Shown one piece after another: positions 28,291-38,482 of a DNA stretch of 64,000 bases. Each line of letters opens with the position of its first letter. Position 1 is the first letter of the stretch. The stretch is taken from positions 62,001 through 126,000 of the forward strand of contig NZ_FLTX01000018.1 of NCBI RefSeq assembly GCF_900092025.1, in the 5' to 3' direction. This DNA is from Xanthomonas bromi (GTDB taxonomy: Bacteria; Pseudomonadota; Gammaproteobacteria; Xanthomonadales; Xanthomonadaceae). The translations under genes and the position numbers were made by a program. Below the pieces are notes generated by a model, which was given only the letters and a program-made list of their open reading frames with translations, was not told where the DNA came from and did not search any database.

Positions 28291-30684
28291 ATGAACACCC
28301 CCCTTTCCGCGCTTGCGACCGCCGTGGTCGCTGCACTGCTTGCCTCTCCCGCCCTGGCGCAGGACGCTGCGCCTGCAACCGCACCGGCCAGCACCGCCAA
28401 CACCCTGGATACGGTGATCGTCACCGGCACCCGCGTCTCCGACCGCACCGTGGCCGAATCGCAGTCGCCGATCGACATCATCAGCGCCGAATCGCTGCAG
28501 GCCACCGGCACCCCGGAGTTGGCCACCGCGCTGGCACGCGCGCTGCCCTCGCTGAACTTCCCGCGCCCGGCGCTGAGCGACGGCACCAGCGCGATCCGCC
28601 CTGCGCAGCTGCGCGGCCTGTCGCCGGACCAGGTGCTGGTGCTGGTCAACGGCAAACGCCGCCACACCTCCTCGCTGCTCAACCTCAACGGCACCATCGG
28701 CCGCGGCGCGGCGGCGGTGGATCTGAACACCATTCCGGTGGCGGCCATCGCGCGGGTGGAAGTGCTGCGCGACGGCGCCTCGGCGCAGTACGGCTCCGAT
28801 GCCATCGCCGGCGTGGTCAACATCGTGCTCAAGGGCGCGGAAAAGGGCGGCAGCCTGCAGGCCGGCTTCGGCCAGTATTCGGCCGGCGACGGCAACAACT
28901 ACGAACTGTCCGGCGACACCGGCGTGGCCTACGGCGGCGACCGTGGCTGGCTGCACGTGGCCGCCCAGCTCAACCAGCAGGACCCGACCGACCGCGCACG
29001 CGGCTATGCCGGCACGCCCAGCGTCTCGCAGCCGGCCGTGGGCCAGAAGGCATTCAAGATCGGCGACCCGGACGTCAATGCGCAGGCCGCCTCGCTCAAT
29101 ACCGAATACCAGTTCAGCGACAGCATCACCGGCTACGCCTTCGCCACTGCCAGCAACCGCGACATCACCTCGTTCGCGTTCTTCCGCGCGCCAGGCAGCA
29201 GCCAGAACATCCTGTCGGTCTACCCGCAGGGCTTTTTGCCGGAGATCCAGAGCTACGCCAAGGACCGCTCGCTGGTGGCCGGCGTGCGCGGCTCCACCGC
29301 CGGCGGCTGGGACTGGGATGCCAGCTACAACTACGGCTACAACCGTATCGATTTCCACACCCGCAACACGCTCAACGTGAGCCTGGGGCCGACCTCGCCC
29401 ACCTCTTTCTACGACGGCGCGCTGGAAACCACGCAGAACATCGTCAACCTGGACGTCAAGCGCGGTTTCGACTGGGGCCTGGCCTATCCGGTGACCGTGG
29501 CCTTCGGTGCCGAATACCGCAACGAAAAGTGGAACCAGTCACCGGGCGAAGTGGGCTCCTACTTCCAGGCCGGCACGCTGGCCGGCGGCGCGCAGGGCTA
29601 CGGCGGATTCGCCCCCAGCGTGTCGGGCCAGTATTCGCGCAACAGCTACGCGCTATACGCCGACCTGGAAGCCGATTTCACCGACAAGTTTTCCGCGGGC
29701 CTGGCCGGCCGCTACGAAGACTATGACGATTTCGGCAGCCAGGCCTCGGGCAAGGCGTCGGCGCGCTATGCGTTCACCGACAAGATCGCATTGCGCGGCA
29801 CGGTGGCCTCGGGCTTCCGCGCGCCGTCGCTGGCGCAGCAGTATTTCCAGTCCACCAGCACCACCTTCCTGGCCGGCAACCCGAATCCGTTCGAGATCCG
29901 CACCTTCCCGGCCGACAGCAACGTGGCACGCGCCTTCGGTGCCGAACCGCTGGATGCGGAAACCTCGTTGTCCTACAGCCTGGGCCTGGTGCTGCAGCCC
30001 ACCGATGCGCTCTATCTCACCGTGGATGCGTACCAGATCGATGTGGACGACCGCATCGTGCTGTCGTCCAACCTCACCGGTGCGGGCGTGCGCAGCCTGC
30101 TGGAAACGCAGGGCATCTTCGGCATCAACGGCGGGCGTTACTTCACCAACGCGGTGGATACGCGCACGCGCGGCGTGGACGTGGTGGGCAGCTACCGCTG
30201 GCAGCTGGCCGCCAGCAGCGTGGACCTGACCGCCGGCTACAACTATTCGGAAACCGAAGTGCGTAGCGTGGCCGCCAACCCGGCAGCGTTGTCGGCCAAC
30301 GGGCTAAGCCTGGAGCGCATCGACCGCACCGAGCGTGGCCGCATCGAAGAAGGTTTCCCGCGCGACAAGTTCCTGATCAACGGCAGCTGGAATTTCGCGC
30401 ACTGGACGCTGGCGCTGGGCGCCACGCGCTATGGCAAGTTCAGCACCCGCCCGTCCGACGCGATCAATGACCAGACCTTCGACGCCAAGTGGGTAGTCGA
30501 TGCCTCGGCCAGCTACAAGATCGATCGCTGGACGCTGACGCTGGGCGCCGACAATGTGCTGGACGAATACCCGGACGAAAACAACTTCGCCAATTCCACC
30601 AGCGGGCAATTTCCATACAGCAACCTCTCACCGTTCGGCTTCAATGGTGCGTACGTGTATGGGCGCATCAACTACCGTTGGTAA
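28291..30684 (+). CDS. TonB-dependent receptor, tandem paralogue 1
   Basis: The 797-residue outer-membrane receptor has a signal peptide ending ALA (residue 22), the probable TonB box region LDTVIVTGTRVSDRTVAESQ, a plug (PAQLRGLSPDQVLVLVNGKRRH, EVLRDGASAQYGSDAIAGVVNIVLK) and a barrel closing YGRINYRW. Its plug is very close to those of the receptors at 31953 and 34682, so the three are recent tandem duplicates. The ligand is unknown. The ATG at 28291 follows CGGAGTTGTC, which is also found before paralogue 2. A start 13 codons upstream is less likely. Confidence 0.92.
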   Translation: MNTPLSALATAVVAALLASPALAQDAAPATAPASTANTLDTVIVTGTRVSDRTVAESQSPIDIISAESLQATGTPELATALARALPSLNFPRPALSDGTSAIRPAQLRGLSPDQVLVLVNGKRRHTSSLLNLNGTIGRGAAAVDLNTIPVAAIARVEVLRDGASAQYGSDAIAGVVNIVLKGAEKGGSLQAGFGQYSAGDGNNYELSGDTGVAYGGDRGWLHVAAQLNQQDPTDRARGYAGTPSVSQPAVGQKAFKIGDPDVNAQAASLNTEYQFSDSITGYAFATASNRDITSFAFFRAPGSSQNILSVYPQGFLPEIQSYAKDRSLVAGVRGSTAGGWDWDASYNYGYNRIDFHTRNTLNVSLGPTSPTSFYDGALETTQNIVNLDVKRGFDWGLAYPVTVAFGAEYRNEKWNQSPGEVGSYFQAGTLAGGAQGYGGFAPSVSGQYSRNSYALYADLEADFTDKFSAGLAGRYEDYDDFGSQASGKASARYAFTDKIALRGTVASGFRAPSLAQQYFQSTSTTFLAGNPNPFEIRTFPADSNVARAFGAEPLDAETSLSYSLGLVLQPTDALYLTVDAYQIDVDDRIVLSSNLTGAGVRSLLETQGIFGINGGRYFTNAVDTRTRGVDVVGSYRWQLAASSVDLTAGYNYSETEVRSVAANPAALSANGLSLERIDRTERGRIEEGFPRDKFLINGSWNFAHWTLALGATRYGKFSTRPSDAINDQTFDAKWVVDASASYKIDRWTLTLGADNVLDEYPDENNFANSTSGQFPYSNLSPFGFNGAYVYGRINYRW

Positions 30685-30994
30685 GCACTGCGTCCTTGCA
30701 GAGGCGCTGCGCAGGTAGCTGCTGCAGTCGTGAGGTCGGTGGCGGTGATGCCGACCTCGGCTTGGGCCAGCTGCGGTCGATTGCGTGAGTTGTGGATGCG
30801 ACTGCACGCGGCGAGCGGGCTTGAAGCACGTCATCCGCCGGGTTGTTCGTTCGTCAGCGCCTGGCTGGCGTAGAGGCAGCCTCGGCACACGATCAATGCC
30901 GGTACGCCCTGCATAACGACCGCCCTCGTCCAATGATCGCGCAATAGATTTCAGCCAATGCGTGCGTGTTGCATTGGCAGCACGCTCGTTCCGC
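30685..30994. other. Spacer after receptor 1, no gene recognised
   Basis: No convincing coding frame is seen. It contains a small inverted repeat (GAGGTCGG at 30732 and CCGACCTC at 30751). The spacer ends in the hairpin annotated at 30995-31023, and the following 31024-31286 also holds nothing recognisable. Confidence 0.5.
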
Positions 30995-31023
30995 CAAATG
31001 CCCCGGCTTGCCCGGGGCGTTTG
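30995..31023 (+). terminator. Hairpin terminator candidate, bidirectional
   Basis: CAAATGCCCCGG pairs with CCGGGGCGTTTG (one mismatch in 12) across a 5-base loop. The GC core flanked by A-rich and T-rich bases is the layout of a bidirectional intrinsic terminator. It lies 310 bases after receptor 1. Confidence 0.65.
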
Positions 31024-31286
31024 CGTTGTGTTGCGCATTTACCACGCGCACCCAACCGAACACCACCGACCACATGAATGGCGCACCTGCCAACGCGGTC
31101 ACCAGGCGCTGCAGCAACCCGCATCATGATGGGCTCGCCTGCTGGTCTACATCCCGCATCGCGCAGCGCGCCACACAGACCAGGCCGATGCTCATGACGA
31201 CGCCTGCGCCGGCTCAGTGCTATCGCCGGTGTTCCTGTCCTTGCCGGAGCATGCAGATGGAAACATCGCAATTGAGCCGTGGACGC

Positions 31287-31678
31287 TTGATCGACCATGC
31301 CCTTGGTGGTGCAGGAACTGCCGGCAAGCCGGCGTTTTTATCAGGCCGTGCTCGACGTGCTCGGCGTGTTGATCGGCGGCGCAGGCGAAGGATTCTTCTG
31401 CGCCGACGAACTGTTCGTCTCCGACCGCGACATGGTGGCACAAGGTGTGCTGACCGGCCGCCATCACCTGGCATTTCAGGCCGGCGACGTGGCGATGGCG
31501 CATGCCTTCCATCGGGCTGCGCTCGCCCATGGTGGTCGCGACGATGATGCGCCCGGCCTGCGCGCATATCACCCAGTACTACGCTGCGTTCGTGCTCGAT
31601 CCAGACGGAAACAATATGGAAGCGGTCTTCCACGGTGTTGCGCAACGCAGTGCGAATGCGGTGCAGATCACGTTTTGA
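31287..31678 (+). pseudogene. VOC (glyoxalase-like) family protein gene with two frameshifts
   Basis: Pieces of one VOC-family protein occur in successive frames: LIDHAL at 31287, then VVQELPASRRFYQAVLDVLGV and on to GGRDDDAPGLRA in a second frame, then YYAAFVLDPDGNNMEAVFHG ending at 31678 in a third. The last piece has the DPDGN-x-x-E metal-site motif of these proteins. Two separate frame changes (near 31303 and 31575) make a true pseudogene likely. It lies between receptor paralogues 1 and 2. Confidence 0.8.
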
Positions 31679-31952
31679 TGCAGAAGTTTCATAGCTGGTA
31701 TTGCTGCCCACTATGGTGCAGGCAAGCTCTTACGCCGACAGGGCTGGTGCAAGCAATGCATCACTTTGGTGCACGATGACACCGCTGTCATTAGCATAAC
31801 GGCCGTGACAGTTGCTTGCGCAACGTAACCGAAATTTGACATGTGGTTACGCGTGGTTAATGGTTGAGAGCGCAACGCAGCTGCCGCGATGGACGCGGCC
31901 TGGGAGGGGGTCCTCTGCGCTGCATCCGTTCCCCACTCGGAGTTGTCACCGC

Positions 31953-34340
31953 ATGAATTGCAAGACCAGTCCACTCGCACTTGCCGTTGTTCTTGCACTA
32001 TCGTTTTCCGCTTCAACGGCATCCGCACAGTCGCAGGCGCCGACCCAGAAAACACTGGACACCCTGATCGTGACCGGCACGCGCGTGGCCGATCGCACGG
32101 TCGCCGAATCGGCATCGCCGATCGACATCATCTCGCCGCAGGCGCTGGAATCGACCGGCACCACCGAATTGGCGACCGCGCTCTCACGCGCGATTCCCTC
32201 GCTCAATTTCCCGCGCCCGGCCATCTCCGACGGTTCCGACGCAGTGCGCCCGGCGCAGCTGCGCGGCCTCTCTCCCGACCAGGTACTGGTGCTGGTCAAC
32301 GGCAAGCGCTATCACAGCACCGCGTTGATCAACCTCAACGACACCCAGGGGCGCGGCTCTTCGCCGGCCGACCTCAATACCATTCCGATCGCCGCAGTGG
32401 AGCGCATCGAAGTCCTGCGCGATGGCGCATCCGCGCAATACGGCTCGGACGCGATCGCCGGCGTGATCAACGTGGTACTCAAGGGCAGCGGCGAAGGCGG
32501 CAGCCTCAACGGTCGCTACGGCAAGTACAGCGCCGGCGACGGCGAGCAGTATCAGCTGTCCGGCGATGCCGGTTTCAGCTTCGCCGGTACCGGCAAGGTG
32601 CATCTGGCCGCCCAGGCCGGCCATTCGGACCAGACCAACCGCGCGTTGCCGTTCCAGGGCCGTGTGGAGCAGCGTTACGGCGACCCCGATATCGACCAGG
32701 GCGCCATCTCGTTCAACGGCGAATACAGCCCCACCGATTACCTCACCTTCTACTCGTTCGGCATGGTCAGCCGGCGCGAAGTGTTGTCCAACGGCTACTT
32801 CCGCTTTGCCGGCGACAACCGTAACCGTCCGGAAATCTATCCGGACGGCTTCCTGCCGCAGATCTACAACGTCAGCAAGGACGTGTCGTGGGTGGGCGGC
32901 TTGAAGACCTCCACCGAAGGCGGGTTGAACATCGATCTGAGCTACAACTACGGCCAGAACAATCTCACCTTCGATGTACGCAACAGCCTGAACAACAGCC
33001 TGGGCCTGACCAGCCCCACCGACTTCCATGCCGGTACGCTGGAAGTGACGCAGAACGTGCTCAATGCCGATTTCACCAAGACGCTGGATTGGGGCCTGGC
33101 CTATCCGGTCATGCTGGCCTTCGGCGCGGAATGGCGTGGCGAGAAGTTCAACCAGTCGCCCGGCGACGCGGCCTCGTCGGCCAACGGCGGCATTCCCTCC
33201 GCCAATGGCGCGTTGCTTCCCGGTGCACAGGTGTTTCCGGGCTTCAAGCTCTCCGATGCCGGTTACTACAACCGCAACAGCCATTCGGCCTACGTCGATC
33301 TGGAAGCGGATCTGAGCGAGAAATTATCTGCCGGCCTGGCCGGGCGCTACGAGAAGTACAGCGACTTCGGCGACACCGCCACCGGCAAGCTGTCGCTGCG
33401 CTATGCGTTCACCGACAAGGTGGCGTTGCGCGCGACTGCATCCACCGGCTTCCGTGCGCCCTCGCTGCAGCAGCAGAACTTCCAGTCGATCTCCACCCAG
33501 TTCCTCAACGTGGCGCAGCCCAACGGCTCGGTCACCGCGACTCCGTTCGAAATCGGCACCTTCCGCACCGACAATCCGGCCGCCATCGCGCTCGGCGCCG
33601 AGCCGCTCAAGGCCGAAGAGTCCAAGAACTACGGGCTGGGCGTGGTGCTGCAGCCGGTGGAGAACCTGTACATCACCGTCGATGCCTACCGCATCGATAT
33701 CGACGACCGCATCGTGCTGTCGGAGAACCTCACCTCGACTGCGGCGCGCAACTATCTGCAGGCCAATGGCTTCCCGGGCATCGGCGGCGGACGTTACTTC
33801 ACCAACGCGGTCGACACCAAGACCCAGGGTGTGGATGCGGTCGGCACCTATCGTTGGGCACTGGACGGCGGCAGCGCGGAGCTGACCTCCGGCTACAACT
33901 ACAACAAGACCGAGGTCGAACGCATCGCCGCCAACCCGGCTGCGCTGGAAGCCATCGACCCGGGTGCGGTACGCATCGGCCGTGCCGAACTCGGTCGCAT
34001 CACCGAAGGTACGCCGCGCGACAAGTTCTTCCTGGGCGGCACCTGGTCGCCGGGTAATTGGTCGTTCACCGGCACCGCAACGCGCTGGGGCGAATTCAGC
34101 ACCTTCGGCACCAACGCTGGCAGCGACCAGACCTATGCGGCCAAGTGGACGCTGGACCTGGCCGCGTCCTACAAGCTGGGCGCGTGGAACTTCACCGTCG
34201 GTGGCGACAATGTGCTCAACGAATATCCGGACCGCCAGCAAGCGGGTCTGGGCACGCGCACCTATCTGCCCTACAGCAGCGCCTCGCCGTTCGGCTTCAA
34301 CGGTGCGCTGGTCTATGCAAACGTGAACTACAAGTGGTAA
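31953..34340 (+). CDS. TonB-dependent receptor, tandem paralogue 2
   Basis: The 795-residue protein has a signal peptide (ending ASA, about residue 25), TonB-box-like LDTLIVTGTRVADRTVAES, a plug with QLRGLSPDQVLVLVNGKRYH and EVLRDGASAQYGSDAIAGVINVVLK, and a barrel ending VNYKW. It is clearly paralogous to its neighbours. The ATG at 31953 is preceded by CGGAGTTGTCA, a leader shared with paralogue 1. The longer frame from 31812 lacks family support. The substrate is unknown. Confidence 0.92.
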   Translation: MNCKTSPLALAVVLALSFSASTASAQSQAPTQKTLDTLIVTGTRVADRTVAESASPIDIISPQALESTGTTELATALSRAIPSLNFPRPAISDGSDAVRPAQLRGLSPDQVLVLVNGKRYHSTALINLNDTQGRGSSPADLNTIPIAAVERIEVLRDGASAQYGSDAIAGVINVVLKGSGEGGSLNGRYGKYSAGDGEQYQLSGDAGFSFAGTGKVHLAAQAGHSDQTNRALPFQGRVEQRYGDPDIDQGAISFNGEYSPTDYLTFYSFGMVSRREVLSNGYFRFAGDNRNRPEIYPDGFLPQIYNVSKDVSWVGGLKTSTEGGLNIDLSYNYGQNNLTFDVRNSLNNSLGLTSPTDFHAGTLEVTQNVLNADFTKTLDWGLAYPVMLAFGAEWRGEKFNQSPGDAASSANGGIPSANGALLPGAQVFPGFKLSDAGYYNRNSHSAYVDLEADLSEKLSAGLAGRYEKYSDFGDTATGKLSLRYAFTDKVALRATASTGFRAPSLQQQNFQSISTQFLNVAQPNGSVTATPFEIGTFRTDNPAAIALGAEPLKAEESKNYGLGVVLQPVENLYITVDAYRIDIDDRIVLSENLTSTAARNYLQANGFPGIGGGRYFTNAVDTKTQGVDAVGTYRWALDGGSAELTSGYNYNKTEVERIAANPAALEAIDPGAVRIGRAELGRITEGTPRDKFFLGGTWSPGNWSFTGTATRWGEFSTFGTNAGSDQTYAAKWTLDLAASYKLGAWNFTVGGDNVLNEYPDRQQAGLGTRTYLPYSSASPFGFNGALVYANVNYKW

Positions 34341-34344
34341 CTCT

Positions 34345-34374
34345 CAAGCGCCGGTTGGCAACGACCGGCGCTTG
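34345..34374 (+). terminator. Hairpin after receptor 2
   Basis: Perfect 11-bp arms CAAGCGCCGGT and ACCGGCGCTTG with an 8-base loop start 4 bases after the stop codon of receptor 2. There is no T-run, but position and strength favour termination or transcript protection. The following 34375-34681 has no recognisable gene. Confidence 0.6.
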
Positions 34375-34681
34375 CGTCGCGCGGCACCGCAGGTTTGCGT
34401 GCTGCCGACGCCACCGTCCCTGGTCACCCTCGCGCACGTGAGGGTGGCTCGGCCGGACGCTCCGCTGCACGCTGCACTGCTTTAGCAAGGATGCGCGCAG
34501 CAAAGTGCGCGAGGCGCCAATACCGCGCGTTGTCGATTGCTGCCCTCTTTGCGCACACTGCTTCGCACTCCGGCAGCATGCGGCGCGCAGGCATCACCGA
34601 TTCTCCGTACGCAGTTGCATTCCCCAGGTATCTACGGTGCTTCGTCGCTACGTCCATCATCCCTCTTGAGCCTTGATCCCC

Positions 34682-37081
34682 ATGCACACCTCCAACGCAC
34701 TCTCGCTGGCGATTTCAGTCGCACTCACCGTCTGTTCCTTCGCTGCCAGTGCGCAGTCGCAATCGACCGAGCCGCAGAAAACCCTCGACACCCTGATCGT
34801 CACCGGCACCCGTGTCAGCGACCGCACCGTGGCCGAATCCCAATCGCCGATCGACATCATCAACGAGCAATCGCTGCAGGCCACCGGCGCTACCGACGTC
34901 GCCACCGCGCTGGGCAAGCTGCTGCCATCGCTGAACTTCCCGCGCCCGGCGATTTCCGACGGTAACGATGCCGCACGCCCGGCCACGTTGCGCGGCCTGT
35001 CGCCGGATGCGGTGCTGGTGCTGGTGGACGGCAAGCGCTATCACACCTCTTCGCTGATCAACTACAACCCGTACGTGGGCCGCGGCTCGGCGCCGGCCGA
35101 TCTGAACTCGCTGCCGATGTCGGCGATTGCACGCATCGAAGTGCTGCGCGACGGCGCGTCGGCGCAGTATGGCTCCGATGCGATTGCCGGCGTGGTCAAC
35201 ATCGTGCTCAAGCACGGTGCCGCTGCCGGCAGCAACAGCCTTTCGGTCAATGGCGGCCTCATGGACAAGGGCGATGGCGCGCAGAACGGCATCGACGGCT
35301 CGATCGGGTTGCCGTTCGGCGGCACCGATGGCGATAAGGCGCCGGGCTGGGTGCGGCTGTCCTGGAACTACCAGAACACCATGGACACCAATCGCAGCGA
35401 GAACACCAACCGCGCCACCACCCTCGCCGGTGCGGCCAATCCCAGCGGCGTGCCCTACCAGCGCCACGGCGATCCGGATTCGACCTTCTACCAGGGGCTG
35501 GCGGCTTTCGGCTACGACTTCTCGCCAAACGTGGAGCTCTACGGCCATGTCAGCGCGAGCCGGCGCGAGGTCACCTCCAACGGCTATTACCGCGCCTACG
35601 ACAACACCAGCCGCAACGTGCAGGCGGTGTATCCGAATGGCTTCCTGCCGCAGATCTACAACCCGGTCAACGACCGCTCGGCGGTGCTGGGGCTGAAGGG
35701 CACCACCGCCAGCGAATGGAACTGGGACGTGTCGGCCACCTACGGCAAGAACGACATGAGCTTCAACATCCTCGACAGCATCAACACCAATCTGTACTGG
35801 ACCACCGGCAGCTCGCCGACCAGCTTCAACTCCGGCGGCTTCGAGACCGAGCAGGGTGTGGTCAATCTGGATATCAACAAGTCCTTCGATTGGGGCCTGG
35901 CGTATCCGGTCAATGTCGCCTTCGGTGCCGAGCATCGCCAGGACCGCTACGAGATCACCGCCGGCTCGCCGGCCTCGTACTTCTTCGACCCCAACACCAT
36001 CAACCCCGACACCGGCGCGTCCTACCCCGGTGGCGCACAGGTGTTCTCCGGTCTGGAGCCTTCGGTGGCCGGCAGGTTTGGCCGCCACAGCAACGCGGTG
36101 TACGCCAACCTGGAAGCAGATCTGACCGACAAGCTCTCCGGCGGTATTGCCGGCCGCTTCGAGAACTACAGCGATGCCGGCTCCACCCGCTCGGGCAAGC
36201 TGTCGGCGCGCTATGCCTTCACCGACACGTTCGCGCTGCGGGCCACCGTCTCCAACGGCTTCCGCGCGCCGTCACTGGCACAGCAGAACTACGCCTCGGT
36301 GGTGACCCTGATACAGGACGGCGAGCTGGTGCAGGTTGGTACCTACCGCACCTCCGATCCAGTGGCCATCGCCCTGGGCGCGCGCGCGCTGAGCCCGGAA
36401 AAATCCACCAACTACGGCCTGGGCGGCGTGTGGCAACCCACCGCCAACGTCACCTCCAGCCTGGACGTGTACCAGATCCGCATCTGGGACCAGATCCTGT
36501 ATTCGGATCAGTTGCAGCTGGCGCAACCGATCGGCCAGGTGGCGGCGGTGCAGTTCTTCGTCAACGGCGCCACCAGCCGCACCCGCGGCGTGGACTGGAT
36601 CAACAGCTACCAGGCCGATCTGGGCAACTACGGCAAGCTCAATCTGAGCGCCAGCGCCAACTACAACAAGACCACCATCCTGGAGTTATCCAACCCCAAC
36701 TTCGGCCGCGCAAGCCAAGGCCTGCTCACCGATGCCACGCCGCGCACCAAGTACACGGCCGGCGCGGATTGGTCGATCGGCGGCTTTGCGCTCAATCTCA
36801 ACGCCACCCGCTATGGCGCGATCAAGCGCATCAGCGACCCGGCCGATGGCAGCCAGGACCGGACCTACGACGCACGCTGGCTGGTTAACCTGGCTGCCAG
36901 CCAGACCTGGAACGCCTTCACCTTCACCGTGGGCGCAGACAACCTCACCAATCAGTATCCGACCAAGGCGCAGCTGACCACCGGCTACGACGATCGCGCC
37001 GGCGGCCTGCAGTACTCGTCGCTGTCGCCGTTCGGCTTCAACGGTCGCTACTGGTACGGCCGGGTGACCTACCGCTTCTGA
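34682..37081 (+). CDS. TonB-dependent receptor, tandem paralogue 3
   Basis: The 799-residue protein has a signal peptide (ending ASA near residue 25), LDTLIVTGTRVSDRTVAESQSPIDII, a plug with TLRGLSPDAVLVLVDGKRYH, and a barrel ending YGRVTYRF. It is the most divergent of the three in its barrel (extra loop residues around 185-235 and 425-445), so its ligand may differ. The ATG at 34682 directly precedes the signal peptide. A strong terminator follows. Confidence 0.92.
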   Translation: MHTSNALSLAISVALTVCSFAASAQSQSTEPQKTLDTLIVTGTRVSDRTVAESQSPIDIINEQSLQATGATDVATALGKLLPSLNFPRPAISDGNDAARPATLRGLSPDAVLVLVDGKRYHTSSLINYNPYVGRGSAPADLNSLPMSAIARIEVLRDGASAQYGSDAIAGVVNIVLKHGAAAGSNSLSVNGGLMDKGDGAQNGIDGSIGLPFGGTDGDKAPGWVRLSWNYQNTMDTNRSENTNRATTLAGAANPSGVPYQRHGDPDSTFYQGLAAFGYDFSPNVELYGHVSASRREVTSNGYYRAYDNTSRNVQAVYPNGFLPQIYNPVNDRSAVLGLKGTTASEWNWDVSATYGKNDMSFNILDSINTNLYWTTGSSPTSFNSGGFETEQGVVNLDINKSFDWGLAYPVNVAFGAEHRQDRYEITAGSPASYFFDPNTINPDTGASYPGGAQVFSGLEPSVAGRFGRHSNAVYANLEADLTDKLSGGIAGRFENYSDAGSTRSGKLSARYAFTDTFALRATVSNGFRAPSLAQQNYASVVTLIQDGELVQVGTYRTSDPVAIALGARALSPEKSTNYGLGGVWQPTANVTSSLDVYQIRIWDQILYSDQLQLAQPIGQVAAVQFFVNGATSRTRGVDWINSYQADLGNYGKLNLSASANYNKTTILELSNPNFGRASQGLLTDATPRTKYTAGADWSIGGFALNLNATRYGAIKRISDPADGSQDRTYDARWLVNLAASQTWNAFTFTVGADNLTNQYPTKAQLTTGYDDRAGGLQYSSLSPFGFNGRYWYGRVTYRF

Positions 37082-37194
37082 GAAAGCGCGCAGACCGGAG
37101 CGCTGCGCGTGGCGTGCATCGCCACCGCATCATCGTTTTTCGCCACTCCAGATGCCTGCATTGATCGCGATTGAGCCCGATGCAGGCACGCAAC

Positions 37195-37227
37195 AGGCAC
37201 CACCGAGCACTCGGCGGTGCCTTTTTT
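37195..37227 (+). terminator. Rho-independent terminator after receptor 3
   Basis: GGCACCACCGAG pairs with CTCGGCGGTGCC (one mismatch) across a 2-base loop and is followed by six T residues. It lies 114 bases after the receptor 3 stop and before the convergent P450 gene. Confidence 0.9.
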
Positions 37228-37288
37228 GGGATATGTTCGCCGATGCGCGTACACCGAAGGCCGCGGCAACCCATGCGGGGATGCTGCG

Positions 37289-38482
37289 TTACCAGGACGC
37301 CAGCAAGGCGTCCACGCCGCGGAGATTGGCGCGGTCGTTCCATATCAGCGTCTCAAGCTGGTCTAGCCGCAATGCCGGCAACTGCGTGAGCAACGCCGCA
37401 AGCGCGGCTTCCATCTCGATCAACGCAAGCCGGTTGCCAAGGCAGTGGTGGATACCGCCGCCGAACGACAGCGCGCGGCCCTGTTTACGGCGGATATCCA
37501 GCACCTGCGGGTCACTGAACTGCACCGTATCGTGATTGGCCGCACCCAGCATCAGATACACCATCTCGCCTTCGTGCAACGCGCTCCCGGCGAGCTCGAA
37601 ATCCTGTAGCACCGTGCGTGCGACCATCTGCACCGAGCTGTCGTAGCGCAGGCATTCGAGCACCGCATTCGGCAGCAATGCCGGGTTGGCCTGCAGCTGC
37701 GCCAACTGCTCGGGATGCCGATGCAGCGCGACCAAGGCATTGCAGATCATGTTGGAGGTGGTCTCGTGGCCGGCGGAAAACAGCAGGATCACATTGGAGA
37801 CGATCTCGTCGCTGCTCAGCCGGTGACCATCGTCTTCTGCACGGATGAAGCGTGAGATCAGGTCGTCGCCGTCGCTGCTTCGACGCGCCTCGATCACCGC
37901 ATGAAAGTAGCGTTCCAGCTGCAGATACGCCGCATTGGTGGCCTCGAACTGCTCGGGCGTCATCATCGGGTCGAATACCTTGGCCAACGCACTGGTCGCA
38001 TGCCCGACCGTCGTGGCGTCGGCAGGATCGATGTCCAGCATGCGGCAGATGATGCGGATGGGCAGCGGAAAAGCGAAATCACGCAGCAAATCGCAGTGGC
38101 CGTTTGCGCGGAAGCCCGCAATCAACGTTGCAGCGGTGTCGCTTGCCACCTCGCGCATGGACTCCATCTGCCGCGCACTGAATGCCTGGGTCATCAGCCC
38201 GCGCAGACGCGTGTGCACCGGCGGATTGAGCAGCAGGAACATGCGGCTCATGCCTTGAAACAGCGGCATCTCCGCGGCCGCGGCGCCATAACGCAGACGG
38301 ATGCTCTGCAGATAATCGCGGCCGACGCGCCGGTCGCTGAGCAGGCTGTCGACCACCGCATAGTGGCCGGTCATCAAGCGACGTTCTGCGACCTTCACCA
38401 GCGGCCCCTCGGCGCGCAGCTGTGCATACGTCGGATACGGGTCCTGGCGAAACTGTTCTGTTTCGAAGTCGCTGAGATGCAT
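37289..38482 (-). CDS. Cytochrome P450
   Basis: This haem monooxygenase is of the soluble bacterial class. The 397-residue protein has the I-helix AGHETTSN, the K-helix ExxR in ECLRY, and the haem-binding loop FGGGIHHCLGNRLA with Cys347 as axial ligand. The substrate is unknown, and no ferredoxin or reductase gene is adjacent. The ATG at 38482 (MHLSDFETEQF) gives the usual length; frame upstream is not P450-like. It is convergent with receptor 3. Confidence 0.94.
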   Translation of the reverse strand: MHLSDFETEQFRQDPYPTYAQLRAEGPLVKVAERRLMTGHYAVVDSLLSDRRVGRDYLQSIRLRYGAAAAEMPLFQGMSRMFLLLNPPVHTRLRGLMTQAFSARQMESMREVASDTAATLIAGFRANGHCDLLRDFAFPLPIRIICRMLDIDPADATTVGHATSALAKVFDPMMTPEQFEATNAAYLQLERYFHAVIEARRSSDGDDLISRFIRAEDDGHRLSSDEIVSNVILLFSAGHETTSNMICNALVALHRHPEQLAQLQANPALLPNAVLECLRYDSSVQMVARTVLQDFELAGSALHEGEMVYLMLGAANHDTVQFSDPQVLDIRRKQGRALSFGGGIHHCLGNRLALIEMEAALAALLTQLPALRLDQLETLIWNDRANLRGVDALLASW

